Shown piece after piece: positions 48,563-56,767 of a stretch of DNA of 64,000 bases. The stretch is from assembly GCF_028898945.1 (NCBI RefSeq), contig NZ_CP118607.1, positions 1,660,001 through 1,724,000 on the forward strand. The letters run 5' to 3'. Origin of the DNA: Pseudomonas sp. PSKL.D1 (lineage in GTDB: Bacteria > Pseudomonadota > Gammaproteobacteria > Pseudomonadales > Pseudomonadaceae). Position 1 is the first letter of the stretch. Each line of letters begins with the position of its first letter. A model generated the notes under the pieces. It did no database searches, had not been told where the DNA came from, and was given only the letters and a program-made list of their open reading frames with translations. A program made the position numbers and the translations under genes.

Positions 48563-49785
48563 ATTGCCGAGGTTGCGGCAGTGCCTTGCACCTGCCATTG
48601 ATCGATCTGGGTACATCGCCACCTTCCAATGCCTATCTGCGCCCCGAGCAACTGGCCGAGGCCGAGCAGTGGGTGCCGCTGAAAGTGGCGGTGTGCGAGC
48701 AGTGCTGGCTGGTGCAGACCGAAGACTACACCCGCGCCGAGCAGTTGTTCGATGCCGACTACGCGTACTTCAGTTCTTACTCCAGCACCTGGCTTGCCCA
48801 CGCCGAGGCGTATGTTGCGCGCATGGTCGCGCGCTTTGGCCTGACCGCGGACAGCCGCGTGGTGGAGATCGCGGCAAACGATGGCTACTTGCTGCAGTAC
48901 GTGGCCGCGCGCGGTATCCCGTGCCTGGGCGTGGAGCCGACCCGCAGCACCGCCGAGGCCGCGCGCGCCAAAGGCCTGCAGATCCGCGAAGTGTTCTTTG
49001 GCCGAGAGGTGGCGCAAGGGCTGGTGGCAGAGGGCTGGAGTGCCGACCTGATGGCGGCCAACAATGTCCTCGCCCACGTGCCGGACATCAACGATTTCCT
49101 TGGCGGTTTTGCCACGCTGCTCAAGCCTGAGGGCGTGGCGACATTCGAATTTCCGCACCTGCTCTCACTGATGGCAGACCACCAGTTCGACACGCTTTAC
49201 CACGAGCACTATTCGTACCTGTCGCTGACTGCAGTGCAGACGCTTTGCCAGCGCAATGGCCTGGAAGTCTTCGATGTCGAGGAACTGACCACCCATGGCG
49301 GTTCGCTGCGCGTGTTCGTGCAGCGTGCCGACGGCGAGCGGCGTGCAGTGCAACCTGCTGTCGCCGACCTGTTGGCGCTGGAGGAATCAGTGGGTGTGCG
49401 CACCGCTGATTTCTACGCAACCCTTGCTCCCGCCGCCGAGCGCATCAAGCTGCAGTTGCTGCGGTTCCTGCTCGATGCCAAGGCTGCCGGCAAGCGGGTA
49501 GTCGGTTATGGTGCCGCCGCCAAAGGCAACACCTTGCTCAACTACGCGGGGGTGAAGGCCGACCTGCTGGCCTGGGTGGCCGACGCCAACCCGCACAAAC
49601 AAGGCAAGTACTTGCCGGGTAGCCGCATCCCGATCGTGGCGCCCGAGCAATTGCAGCACGAAAAGCCGGACTACGTGCTGGTGCTGCCCTGGAACCTGCT
49701 GCGCGAAGTCAGCGAACAGCAGGGTGCCATTCGTGAATGGGGCGGGCAGTTCGTGATCGCGGTACCCGAGTTGACCGTGCTATGA
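48559..49785 (+). CDS. NDP-sugar C-methyltransferase (TylC3/TcaB9 type)
   Basis: This encodes 408 residues. The N-terminal zinc site has Cys3, Cys6, Cys46 and Cys49 (NCRGCG; VCEQCW). The SAM domain (about 90-200) has motif I VVEIAANDGYLLQYVAARG. The C-terminal domain (about 290-408) contains RVVGYGAAAKGNTLLNYAGV, typical of sugar 3-C-methyltransferases such as TylC3 (mycarose). The catalytic His/Tyr region EFPHLLSLMADHQFDTLYHEHYSYLS is intact. It should add a methyl branch to a 4-keto-6-deoxyhexose. Confidence 0.92.
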   Translation: MNCRGCGSALHLPLIDLGTSPPSNAYLRPEQLAEAEQWVPLKVAVCEQCWLVQTEDYTRAEQLFDADYAYFSSYSSTWLAHAEAYVARMVARFGLTADSRVVEIAANDGYLLQYVAARGIPCLGVEPTRSTAEAARAKGLQIREVFFGREVAQGLVAEGWSADLMAANNVLAHVPDINDFLGGFATLLKPEGVATFEFPHLLSLMADHQFDTLYHEHYSYLSLTAVQTLCQRNGLEVFDVEELTTHGGSLRVFVQRADGERRAVQPAVADLLALEESVGVRTADFYATLAPAAERIKLQLLRFLLDAKAAGKRVVGYGAAAKGNTLLNYAGVKADLLAWVADANPHKQGKYLPGSRIPIVAPEQLQHEKPDYVLVLPWNLLREVSEQQGAIREWGGQFVIAVPELTVL

Positions 49786-50660
49786 CCGCTTTGCATGTGC
49801 TGGTGACCGGTGCCAGCGGTTTCGTCGGCCGCCACCTGGTGGCCGAGTTACTGGCCCGTGGTTGCCGCGTGCGCGCCTTGGCGCGTGACATGGCGCGTGC
49901 GCGCAACCTGCCATGGTTCGACCAGGTGCAGTGGGTAGCCGGCGACATCCAGCAGGCGGATGCCGGGCAGGTTGCCAGCTGGGCCGACGGCATCGACGCG
50001 CTGGCACACCTGGCCTGGCCCGGCTTGCCCAACTATCAGGCGCTGTTTCATCTGGAGCAGAACCTGATGGCCGATTACCACTTCATCAAGCATGCCGTGC
50101 AGGCGGGTGTGCCGCAGGTGCTGGTGACCGGCACCTGCTTCGAATATGGCATGCAGAGCGGGCCGCTGGACGAACACTGCCCGGCGCACCCGGCCAACCC
50201 ATACGGCCTGGCCAAGCACAGCCTGCATCAGTTTCTTCAGGCGCTGCAGCTTCATCACCCCTTCACCCTGCAATGGGCGCGGCTGTTCTACCTGCATGGC
50301 GAGGGGCAGAACCCCAACAGCCTGCTGGCAGCACTCGACCGGGCGATTGACAGCGGTGCCGCGGCGTTCGACATGTCTGCCGGCGAACAGCTGCGCGACT
50401 TCCAGCCAATTACCGAAGCCGCCAGCCAATTGGCCGGCCTGCTGCACTGCCGGGGCTTCTCCGGGGTGGTGAACTGTGCCAGCGGGCGGCCAACCGCCGT
50501 GCGCAGCCTTGTCGAGCAACGGCTGCGCGAGCGCGGCGCCGAGCTGCACCTGAACCTTGGCCATTACGGCTACCCGGCCCACGAACCCATGGCGTTCTGG
50601 GCGGTGACCGACCGTTTGCAACACCTGCTGCAATCCACTGCCGAGCCCTCGCGCCAGTAG
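49782..50660 (+). CDS. NAD(P)-dependent sugar epimerase/ketoreductase (SDR)
   Basis: This 292-residue extended SDR has the cofactor motif VLVTGASGFVGRHLVAELLARG, the catalytic Thr in VLVTGTCFEYG and the YxxxK in NPYGLAKHSL. It is most likely the 4-ketoreductase that finishes the CDP-deoxysugar (inference from order in the operon). Start ATG 49782 overlaps the preceding stop by 4 bp. Confidence 0.88.
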   Translation: MTALHVLVTGASGFVGRHLVAELLARGCRVRALARDMARARNLPWFDQVQWVAGDIQQADAGQVASWADGIDALAHLAWPGLPNYQALFHLEQNLMADYHFIKHAVQAGVPQVLVTGTCFEYGMQSGPLDEHCPAHPANPYGLAKHSLHQFLQALQLHHPFTLQWARLFYLHGEGQNPNSLLAALDRAIDSGAAAFDMSAGEQLRDFQPITEAASQLAGLLHCRGFSGVVNCASGRPTAVRSLVEQRLRERGAELHLNLGHYGYPAHEPMAFWAVTDRLQHLLQSTAEPSRQ

Positions 50661-50693
50661 CGCTGTGGGCCAACACTTTTCAAGAGGCTGCAC

Positions 50694-51431
50694 ATGAGCG
50701 ACAAAACGCCACAACACGCATTCGCCGAAGAATGCCAGGCCGAGATCCTGGCCCAGGGCAACGACGCCGCACTGTGCGAGCTGGCCCAGACCTTTTACAA
50801 CGAATCGGCCAGGCACAAGTACACCTACCACTTCAGCTGGATGGGCCGCCCGATCATCCAGTTGCCTCAGGACATGGTCGCCATGCAGGAGCTCATCTGG
50901 AAGCTCAAGCCTGACCTGATCATCGAATGCGGCATCGCCCACGGCGGCTCGATCATCTACTACGCGTCGATGATGGAGCTGGTAGGGCACGGTGAAGTGC
51001 TCGGCATCGATCGGGATATCCGCGCGCACAACCGCGAGGCCATCGAGAGCCACCCGATGTTCAAGCGCATCAGCATGATCGAAGGCTCCAGCATTGACCC
51101 TGCCGTCGTCGAGCAGGTGCGTGGCCTGGCTGAAGGTAAAAAAGTCATGGTCGTGCTTGATTCCAACCACACCCACGAGCATGTGCTGGCTGAGCTGCGC
51201 GCATACGCGCCACTGGTGTCGAAGGACTGCTATTGCGTGGTGATGGACACCGTGGTCGAAGACATGCCTGCGGATGCCTTCCCGGACCGCCCGTGGGGTG
51301 TGGGCGACAACCCGCGTACCGCCGTGTGGGCTTACCTGAAGGAAACCGAGGATTTTGTCATTGATGCCGAAATCCACGACAAACTGCTGATCACCGTCGC
51401 GCGTGATGGCTACCTGCGCCGCGTGCGCTGA
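50694..51431 (+). CDS. CmcI/cephalosporin-hydroxylase family SAM methyltransferase
   Basis: This encodes 245 residues. LKPDLIIECGIAHGGSIIYYASMMELVGHGEVLGIDRDIR and VMVVLDSNHTHEHVLAELRAYAPLV match the CmcI / rhamnosyl O-methyltransferase family, with the SAM glycine loop and the metal-type DSNHTH motif. 'Cephalosporin hydroxylase' is a misleading family name; here it is more likely to O-methylate a sugar hydroxyl of the glycan. It lies 33 bp after the reductase. Confidence 0.87.
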   Translation: MSDKTPQHAFAEECQAEILAQGNDAALCELAQTFYNESARHKYTYHFSWMGRPIIQLPQDMVAMQELIWKLKPDLIIECGIAHGGSIIYYASMMELVGHGEVLGIDRDIRAHNREAIESHPMFKRISMIEGSSIDPAVVEQVRGLAEGKKVMVVLDSNHTHEHVLAELRAYAPLVSKDCYCVVMDTVVEDMPADAFPDRPWGVGDNPRTAVWAYLKETEDFVIDAEIHDKLLITVARDGYLRRVR

Positions 51432-51467
51432 ACCACCGAAACAGCCGGACAACGGGCAGGAATAACT

Positions 51468-54395
51468 ATGCAGGCTCATGCGCAGCACCCGAGCGATACC
51501 TCGCTCAAGGATCGTCTCACCCTGGTGGTGATTACCCACAATCGCCCGGCCTTCTTGCGCCGCGCCTTGTATTTTTACCGCAATTACCCGGCGACTATCC
51601 TGGTGCTGGACTCGTCGGTCGAGGCGGATGACGCAGTCGCACGCGAATTCCCGCAGGTCGATTACCGCCACCTGCCGCAGTTTTCCTATGCGGGGCTGCA
51701 AGACAAGCTGACCTATGGCGTGAACGAAGTGCGCACCCCGTTCATGACCTTTGCGGCGGTGGATGACTTCCTGCTGCACGACGGCATGACCCGTTCGGTG
51801 GAGTTCCTCGAACAGAACCCCGACTACGGCGTGTGCCATGGTTACGGCATGATGTACCTGGGGCGCGGTACCCAGGTGGACTTCTACAAGCGTGACAACA
51901 TCGTCCAGGAAGACTACTGCGCCGAGCAGCCCGAGCAGCGCCTGATCGAATTCATGGGGCAGTTCCTGCCGCCGTTTTACGCGGTGACCCGCACCGACCT
52001 GTTGCAGCAGTGGTATGGCCTGCTGCCGCCAGGCACCAACTTCGAATGGCAGGAAATCGGCCATACCTTCTACCTGCTGGCCAATGCCAAGGCGCGGATC
52101 CTGCCGATCCCGTACGCTGTGCGCGAGGCCAACTACGGCGGCTCCGAGCACAATACCAACGTGCTGACGGTGCTGGCCCTGCAGGACGAGAAGTCGCGCC
52201 AGGGGCGCGAGGCGTTTGCTGAGTTTCTGGCGTCCATCCCCACCGCGCTGAGCGTGCGGGGCGCAGATGAGGTCAAGCGCATTGCCCTGGAGAGCTTCAA
52301 GGCAATGGCGGAAGGCCTGCTGACCGGCCGGGCATTGCAGGGCTGCGTGATCGTGCGTTCCCACTGGAAGCTGCCAGAAGCCAAGCCGCGGCGTATTTTT
52401 GGCGAACACCAGTTCGTCGAGTTGCCGTTCTACAACAAGCCGATGTTCGACTTGCTGGCCGAATTCGAATTCCTGATTCACACCATGCCGGCGGGCCGTC
52501 AGCAACTGATCGAGCTGGAGCCGATCCTGTTGCGCCAATGGCAGCTGATGCAGGTCAACGCCAACGACGATGCCCGTACCCTGCGTAGCCGCTTGTGGGA
52601 AGCCTTGACCCTCAGCCCGTTCAACCGCACCGTGGTGCAGCGCCTGCTGGCCTCCCTGGAAGAAGCCGGTGACGAAGCCGAAGCGGCGCCGTTGCGCGGT
52701 TGGTTGCAACAGCTCGAGTCGGTACCGTGCTACGACAGCCAGGCACTGCTCGACAGCCTGCCGTCAGGGCAACTGCTCAAATGGCTGAAGGCCCGGGAGC
52801 CGGATGCCGGCCAGGCCCGTCAAGCCGCCCAGCGACTGGCGCAGCATCAGGGTGGCCCAAGCTTCGGCATCCTGCTGCTCGACCTTGAGGCCGACATGGC
52901 CAAGCTGCAGGATACCTTCGACAGTTTGATGAGCGGTTACGCGCGCGCCTTCAAGGTTGTTGTGCTCACCACTGGCGAGCTGCCAGCGGTGACCCGGCCT
53001 CAGCAGACCGTGCATTTTGTGAAGGTGACCCAGCAGGATTACGTTCAGCGCATGAACGAAGCGGCCCGTCAGATGGAAACCGACTGGGTGATGCTGGCCG
53101 AAAGCGGCGATCGCTTCACGGCCACCGGTTTGCTGCGCGCGGGCCTGGAGTTGCTGGGCGTGGATGGCGTGCGTGCGGTGGCCATGGACGAACTGCACGT
53201 CCAGGCCGATGGCTCGCTGCGTGAAGTGCTGCGCCCGGGCGTGAACCTGGACCTGCTGCAGAGCGTGCCGGGCTGGATGGCGCGCCATTGGCTGGTGCGT
53301 CGCGATCTGTGGCTTGAGGTCGGCGGTTTTGACTCGCGTTACCCGCAGGCCCTGGAGTTCGACCTGTTGCTGCGCCTTATCGGCGAGGCTGGTATGGCCG
53401 GCCTGGCCCACTTGGCCGAACCGCTGTTGATCAGCAAAGCCCCGGGTAACGATCGGCATGACCAGGAGCGTACGGTGCTGGCCCACCATGTTGCCCAGCG
53501 TGGCTACAACGCATCGGTGGGTTCGGCTCACCCGGGTACACTGCAGATCGATTACCGGCACCAGGAGCGGCCGGCCGTGTCGATCGTGCTGCATTGCCAG
53601 GACAACTTCGAAGCGTTGCAGGCGTGCATGGTCAGCGTGATCCAGCGCACCCGTTATCAGAACCACGAAATTCTGGTTGCAGACAACGCCAGCCGCTCGC
53701 CCGAGCTGCGCGACTGGCTGGGCAGCCTGCAGGCAGCAGGCGACCGGGTGCGGGTGATCCGCAGCGAGCAGCCGCTGGCGCCAGCGGCCATGCTCAACCT
53801 GGCCTTTGGGCAGGCCCGTGGCGAGTATCTGGTTATGCTCGACAGCGCCGCCGAAGTGCTCAATGCCAACTGGATCGAGGGCTTGCTAAACCAGGCCCAG
53901 CGCCCGGAAGTGGGCGTGGTGGGGGGCAAGCTGCTCGGGGCCGATGGCAAGGTCGTCGAAGCCGGGCTGGTGCTGGCCGGGCGAGCCGGCGTGCGCGCAG
54001 CGTTTGCCGGTGAGGCCAAGGATGCGCCTGGCTACCTGCAGCGGTTGCAGGTGGAGCACGGCGTTTCGGCCGTGTCGGGCTGCATCATGCTGCGCGCTGA
54101 GCTGTTGCGCAGTGCCGGTGGGCTCGACGAGCAGGCGCCGAGCGTGCGTGCGGCGCAGGTCGACCTGTGCCTGCAGGCGGCCGCCGCTGGCCTGCTGGTG
54201 GTCTGGACGCCGCAGGCGCAGGTGGTGCGCCACGGCAGTGTCAGCGATGACGCGATGGCGTGCGCGCAGATGCGCGAGCGCTGGGCGCAGGCTTTGGCGC
54301 AAGATGCTTGCTACAACGCCAACCATCGCAGCGACGGCAAGCTGTTCAGCCTTGACCTGGCTGGCCGTGTCGAGTGGCAGGCACTTATCGCCTGA
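51468..54395 (+). CDS. Large multidomain glycosyltransferase (TIGR00180-type N terminus)
   Basis: This encodes 975 residues. The N-terminal domain (about 1-300; LTLVVITHNRPAFLRRALYFYRNYPATILVLDSS, FMTFAAVDDFLLHDG) is of the TIGR00180 glycosyltransferase type. From about residue 460 to the end it carries the same two GT2-like units as the giant transferase at 42.3 kb (VSIVLHCQDNFEALQACMVSVIQR at 704; LLNQAQRPEVGVVGGKLLGADGKVVEAGLVLAG). In P. syringae fgt2 occupies the corresponding place. An intrinsic terminator follows 22 bp after the stop. Confidence 0.88.
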   Translation: MQAHAQHPSDTSLKDRLTLVVITHNRPAFLRRALYFYRNYPATILVLDSSVEADDAVAREFPQVDYRHLPQFSYAGLQDKLTYGVNEVRTPFMTFAAVDDFLLHDGMTRSVEFLEQNPDYGVCHGYGMMYLGRGTQVDFYKRDNIVQEDYCAEQPEQRLIEFMGQFLPPFYAVTRTDLLQQWYGLLPPGTNFEWQEIGHTFYLLANAKARILPIPYAVREANYGGSEHNTNVLTVLALQDEKSRQGREAFAEFLASIPTALSVRGADEVKRIALESFKAMAEGLLTGRALQGCVIVRSHWKLPEAKPRRIFGEHQFVELPFYNKPMFDLLAEFEFLIHTMPAGRQQLIELEPILLRQWQLMQVNANDDARTLRSRLWEALTLSPFNRTVVQRLLASLEEAGDEAEAAPLRGWLQQLESVPCYDSQALLDSLPSGQLLKWLKAREPDAGQARQAAQRLAQHQGGPSFGILLLDLEADMAKLQDTFDSLMSGYARAFKVVVLTTGELPAVTRPQQTVHFVKVTQQDYVQRMNEAARQMETDWVMLAESGDRFTATGLLRAGLELLGVDGVRAVAMDELHVQADGSLREVLRPGVNLDLLQSVPGWMARHWLVRRDLWLEVGGFDSRYPQALEFDLLLRLIGEAGMAGLAHLAEPLLISKAPGNDRHDQERTVLAHHVAQRGYNASVGSAHPGTLQIDYRHQERPAVSIVLHCQDNFEALQACMVSVIQRTRYQNHEILVADNASRSPELRDWLGSLQAAGDRVRVIRSEQPLAPAAMLNLAFGQARGEYLVMLDSAAEVLNANWIEGLLNQAQRPEVGVVGGKLLGADGKVVEAGLVLAGRAGVRAAFAGEAKDAPGYLQRLQVEHGVSAVSGCIMLRAELLRSAGGLDEQAPSVRAAQVDLCLQAAAAGLLVVWTPQAQVVRHGSVSDDAMACAQMRERWAQALAQDACYNANHRSDGKLFSLDLAGRVEWQALIA

Positions 54396-54416
54396 CATCG
54401 CTGTCAGTTGCGTTCA

Positions 54417-54452
54417 AAGCCATGACCGCCTCTCGGCGGTCATGGCTTTTTT
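54417..54452 (+). terminator. Intrinsic terminator after the second glycosyltransferase
   Basis: AAGCCATGACCGCC, a TCTC loop and GGCGGTCATGGCTTTTTT form a perfect 14-bp stem with a T run. Confidence 0.92.
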
Positions 54453-54471
54453 GCAGGTGCGTTCGGTGGCG

Positions 54472-54488
54472 TTTGTCGATTCGACAAA
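54472..54488. promoter_or_regulatory. Perfect 17-bp palindrome upstream of the KAS III gene
   Basis: TTTGTCGA T TCGACAAA has two exact 8-bp arms around a single base. The half-site TTGTCGA recurs at 54532-54538 in the same region. A second, shorter inverted repeat TGACT/AGTCA lies at 54496-54509. These look like operator sites for an unknown regulator. Confidence 0.5.
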
Positions 54489-54657
54489 AAGAGCGTGACT
54501 TGAGAGTCAGAACGCGCATCTTCACTGTATATTGTCGAAACCGGGAACCGCCACGTCGCCCCGGGCAAGCCGTCAGGGATCGGACTTACCGTATCGCCTG
54601 GCGTTTTGCCGTTCCGACCGTGGTGGGTATTTCGCTGTTACTGAATTGGGAAGCCAT

Positions 54658-55593
54658 ATGATTGGCATTAAAAGCATCGCCAGTTACGTGCCGACTGAAG
54701 GCGTGGACAACTACGCCCAGGGCGCGAAATTCGGCAAGGATCAGGATTTCATCTTCGGCAAGATCGGCTCCACCTTCTTGCCGCGCAAGGAAGCTGCCCA
54801 GGAAACCTCCGACCTGTGCGTCGAGGCTGCCAGGAACCTGTTCGCTGCCAATCCATCGCTGGACCCGGCATCCATCGATGCCGTGATCGTGGTCACCCAG
54901 AACGGTGACGCCGAAGGCTTGCCACACACCGCGGCCATCGTGCAGCACAAGCTGGGCCTGTCGACCGCCATTGCCGCCTTCGATATTTCGCTGGGCTGCT
55001 CGGGCTATGTGTACGGGCTTTACGCCATGAAGGGCTTCATGGAAGCCGCCGGCCTGAAAAACGGCCTGCTGATCACTGCCGACCCGTATTCGAAGATCGT
55101 CGACCCCGAAGACCGCAACACCACCATGCTGTTCGGCGACGCCGCTACCGCCACCTGGATGGGCGAGGGCGCCACCTGGCAGCTGGGCAAATCGCTGTTC
55201 GGCAGTGACGGGGCGGGGGCGGAGCATTTGCGCACCACCGACGGCAAGTTCTTCATGAATGGCCGCCAGGTCTACAACTTTGCCCTGGTGAAGGTGCCGG
55301 CGCACCTGCAGCAGCTGCTTGAGACCAGTGAGTTGCAGGCGGATGACATCGACCTGTACTGCCTGCATCAAGGCAGCGCGGCGATTGTCGAAGCCGTTTC
55401 GCAGCGCTTCATTGAAGGCGAGCACAAGCAGAAGTTCGTCAAGGACATGGTCGAGACCGGCAATACCGTGTCGTCGAGCATTCCGCTGCTGCTGGAAAAG
55501 CACGTGCTCGGTTCGCAGCACAAGCGTGTTGCCCTCAGTGGTTTTGGTGTGGGCCTGTCCTGGGGCTCGGCAATCATCGAGCGCCGTGACTGA
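54658..55593 (+). CDS. 3-oxoacyl-ACP synthase III family protein (FabH-like) of the flagellin locus
   Basis: This 311-residue thiolase-fold enzyme has the catalytic Cys in SLGCSGYVYGL, His in CLHQGSAAI and Asn in GNTVSSSIP, so the triad is complete. The N terminus MIGIKSIASYVPTEGVDNYAQ and the end VALSGFGVGLSWGSAII fit KAS III. The position between the glycosyltransferases and fliC equals that of orf3 in P. syringae. It could make an acyl group for an acylated sugar of the flagellin glycan, but there is no aminotransferase or acyltransferase in the window to support that. The ATG at 54658 is chosen on family length. Confidence 0.9.
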   Translation: MIGIKSIASYVPTEGVDNYAQGAKFGKDQDFIFGKIGSTFLPRKEAAQETSDLCVEAARNLFAANPSLDPASIDAVIVVTQNGDAEGLPHTAAIVQHKLGLSTAIAAFDISLGCSGYVYGLYAMKGFMEAAGLKNGLLITADPYSKIVDPEDRNTTMLFGDAATATWMGEGATWQLGKSLFGSDGAGAEHLRTTDGKFFMNGRQVYNFALVKVPAHLQQLLETSELQADDIDLYCLHQGSAAIVEAVSQRFIEGEHKQKFVKDMVETGNTVSSSIPLLLEKHVLGSQHKRVALSGFGVGLSWGSAIIERRD

Positions 55594-55616
55594 CCGTTCA
55601 TCGCCCTGCTGGATAG

Positions 55617-55638
55617 CGCCGCCTCCGGGCGGCGTTTT
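55617..55638 (+). terminator. Intrinsic terminator after the KAS III gene
   Basis: CGCCGCC, TCCG and GGCGGCG are followed by TTTTCTTTT. Confidence 0.85.
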
Positions 55639-55736
55639 CTTTTCTATTCTGCACAGAGCTGGCGCCTGTAATCTGGCGTCAACTCCTTGATTTCATTGGG
55701 CTGGCAGGATGCCAGCAAAATTTTTCGAAAAACCGC

Positions 55737-55763
55737 TAAAGAAACCCGCCCTGACGAAGATAA
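55737..55763 (+). promoter_or_regulatory. Sigma-28 (FliA) promoter of fliC
   Basis: TAAA (55737-55740), 15 bp, then GAAGATAA (55756-55763) match the consensus 4/4 and 6/8. The leader before the fliC ATG is about 75 nt. Confidence 0.8.
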
Positions 55764-55844
55764 CTATTACGAAGGTTCTCTGTGCCACACCCGGCGAATT
55801 GCCAAGGCCGGAAGCCGTAGTACCCAACTTACGAGGAATTCGTC

Positions 55845-56696
55845 ATGGCTTTGACCGTTAACACCAACACCACCTCTCTGGGCGTTCAGAAAAACCTGAA
55901 CCGTGCTTCCGACGCACTCAGCACTTCGATGACCCGTCTGTCCTCCGGCCTGAAAATCAACAGCGCCAAAGACGACGCCGCCGGCCTGCAGATCGCTACC
56001 CGCATGACCTCGCAGATCCGTGGCCAGACCATGGCTATCAAGAACGCCAACGACGGTATCTCCATCGCCCAGACCGCTGAAGGCGCGATGCAAGAGCAGA
56101 CCAACATCCTGCAGCGTATGCGTGAACTGGCAGTTCAGGCTCGAAACGACTCCAACAGCACCGAAGACCGCGAAGCGCTGAACAAAGAATTCGCGCAAAT
56201 GTCGGACGAGCTGACTCGTATCGCCAACTCCACTCAGCTGAACGGCAAGAACCTGCTGGACGGTTCTGCTGGTGTCCTGACCTTCCAGGTTGGTTCGAAC
56301 TCCGGTGCAGACAACCAGATCAGCATCAGCCTGGACAGCGGTTTCGACGCTGCTACCCTGAGCGTTGACTCGGCCACCATCGCCATCACCGGTTCGACTT
56401 CCGACGAAGCCGAAGCCAGCATGAACGCTGCTCTGGACGCCATCGACGCCGCTCTGCAAACCATCAACACCACCCGTGCCGACCTGGGTGCTTCGCAGAA
56501 CCGTCTGACCAGCACCGTCAACAACCTGCAGAACATCAACGAGAACGCCGAAGCCGCTCGTGGCCGTGTACAGGACACCGACTTCGCTGCTGAAACTGCC
56601 CAGCTGACCAAGCAGCAGACCCTGCAGCAAGCTTCGACTTCGGTTCTGGCCCAGGCCAACCAGCTGCCATCCGCTGTACTGAAGCTGCTTCAGTAA
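55845..56696 (+). CDS. fliC: Flagellin FliC
   Basis: This 283-residue filament subunit has conserved D0/D1 N (MALTVNTNTTSLGVQKNLNRASDALSTSMTRLSSGLKINSAKDDAAGLQIA) and C parts (LGASQNRLTSTVNNLQNINENAEAARGRVQDTDFAAETAQLTKQQTLQQASTSVLAQANQLPSAVLKLLQ). The variable region is only about 50-60 residues (roughly 140-195), so this is a short flagellin without D2/D3. That region is rich in Ser and Thr, giving candidate O-glycosylation sites for the adjacent island. Confidence 0.97.
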   Translation: MALTVNTNTTSLGVQKNLNRASDALSTSMTRLSSGLKINSAKDDAAGLQIATRMTSQIRGQTMAIKNANDGISIAQTAEGAMQEQTNILQRMRELAVQARNDSNSTEDREALNKEFAQMSDELTRIANSTQLNGKNLLDGSAGVLTFQVGSNSGADNQISISLDSGFDAATLSVDSATIAITGSTSDEAEASMNAALDAIDAALQTINTTRADLGASQNRLTSTVNNLQNINENAEAARGRVQDTDFAAETAQLTKQQTLQQASTSVLAQANQLPSAVLKLLQ

Positions 56697-56711
56697 TCGC
56701 TGATGGTGACC

Positions 56712-56748
56712 GGCGGGGGGGTGCACATGAGGCGCTTCCCCGCCTTTT
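56712..56748 (+). terminator. Intrinsic terminator after fliC
   Basis: GGCGGGG and CCCCGCC enclose a 19-nt loop and are followed by TTTT. Confidence 0.75.
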
Positions 56749-56767
56749 CGTTGCGAGGTGGTAAGCC

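Noticed and set aside
49848..52709. 953-codon antisense frame across the sugar and glycosyltransferase genes
   Set aside because: It is the complement of four well-recognised genes and has no domain of its own; the same holds for the long antisense frames at 18264-20774 and 38848-40704.
56697..56767. Sigma-54 promoter upstream of flaG
   Set aside because: A GG-N10-GC spacing can be found, but both elements deviate strongly from TGGCAC and TTGC.
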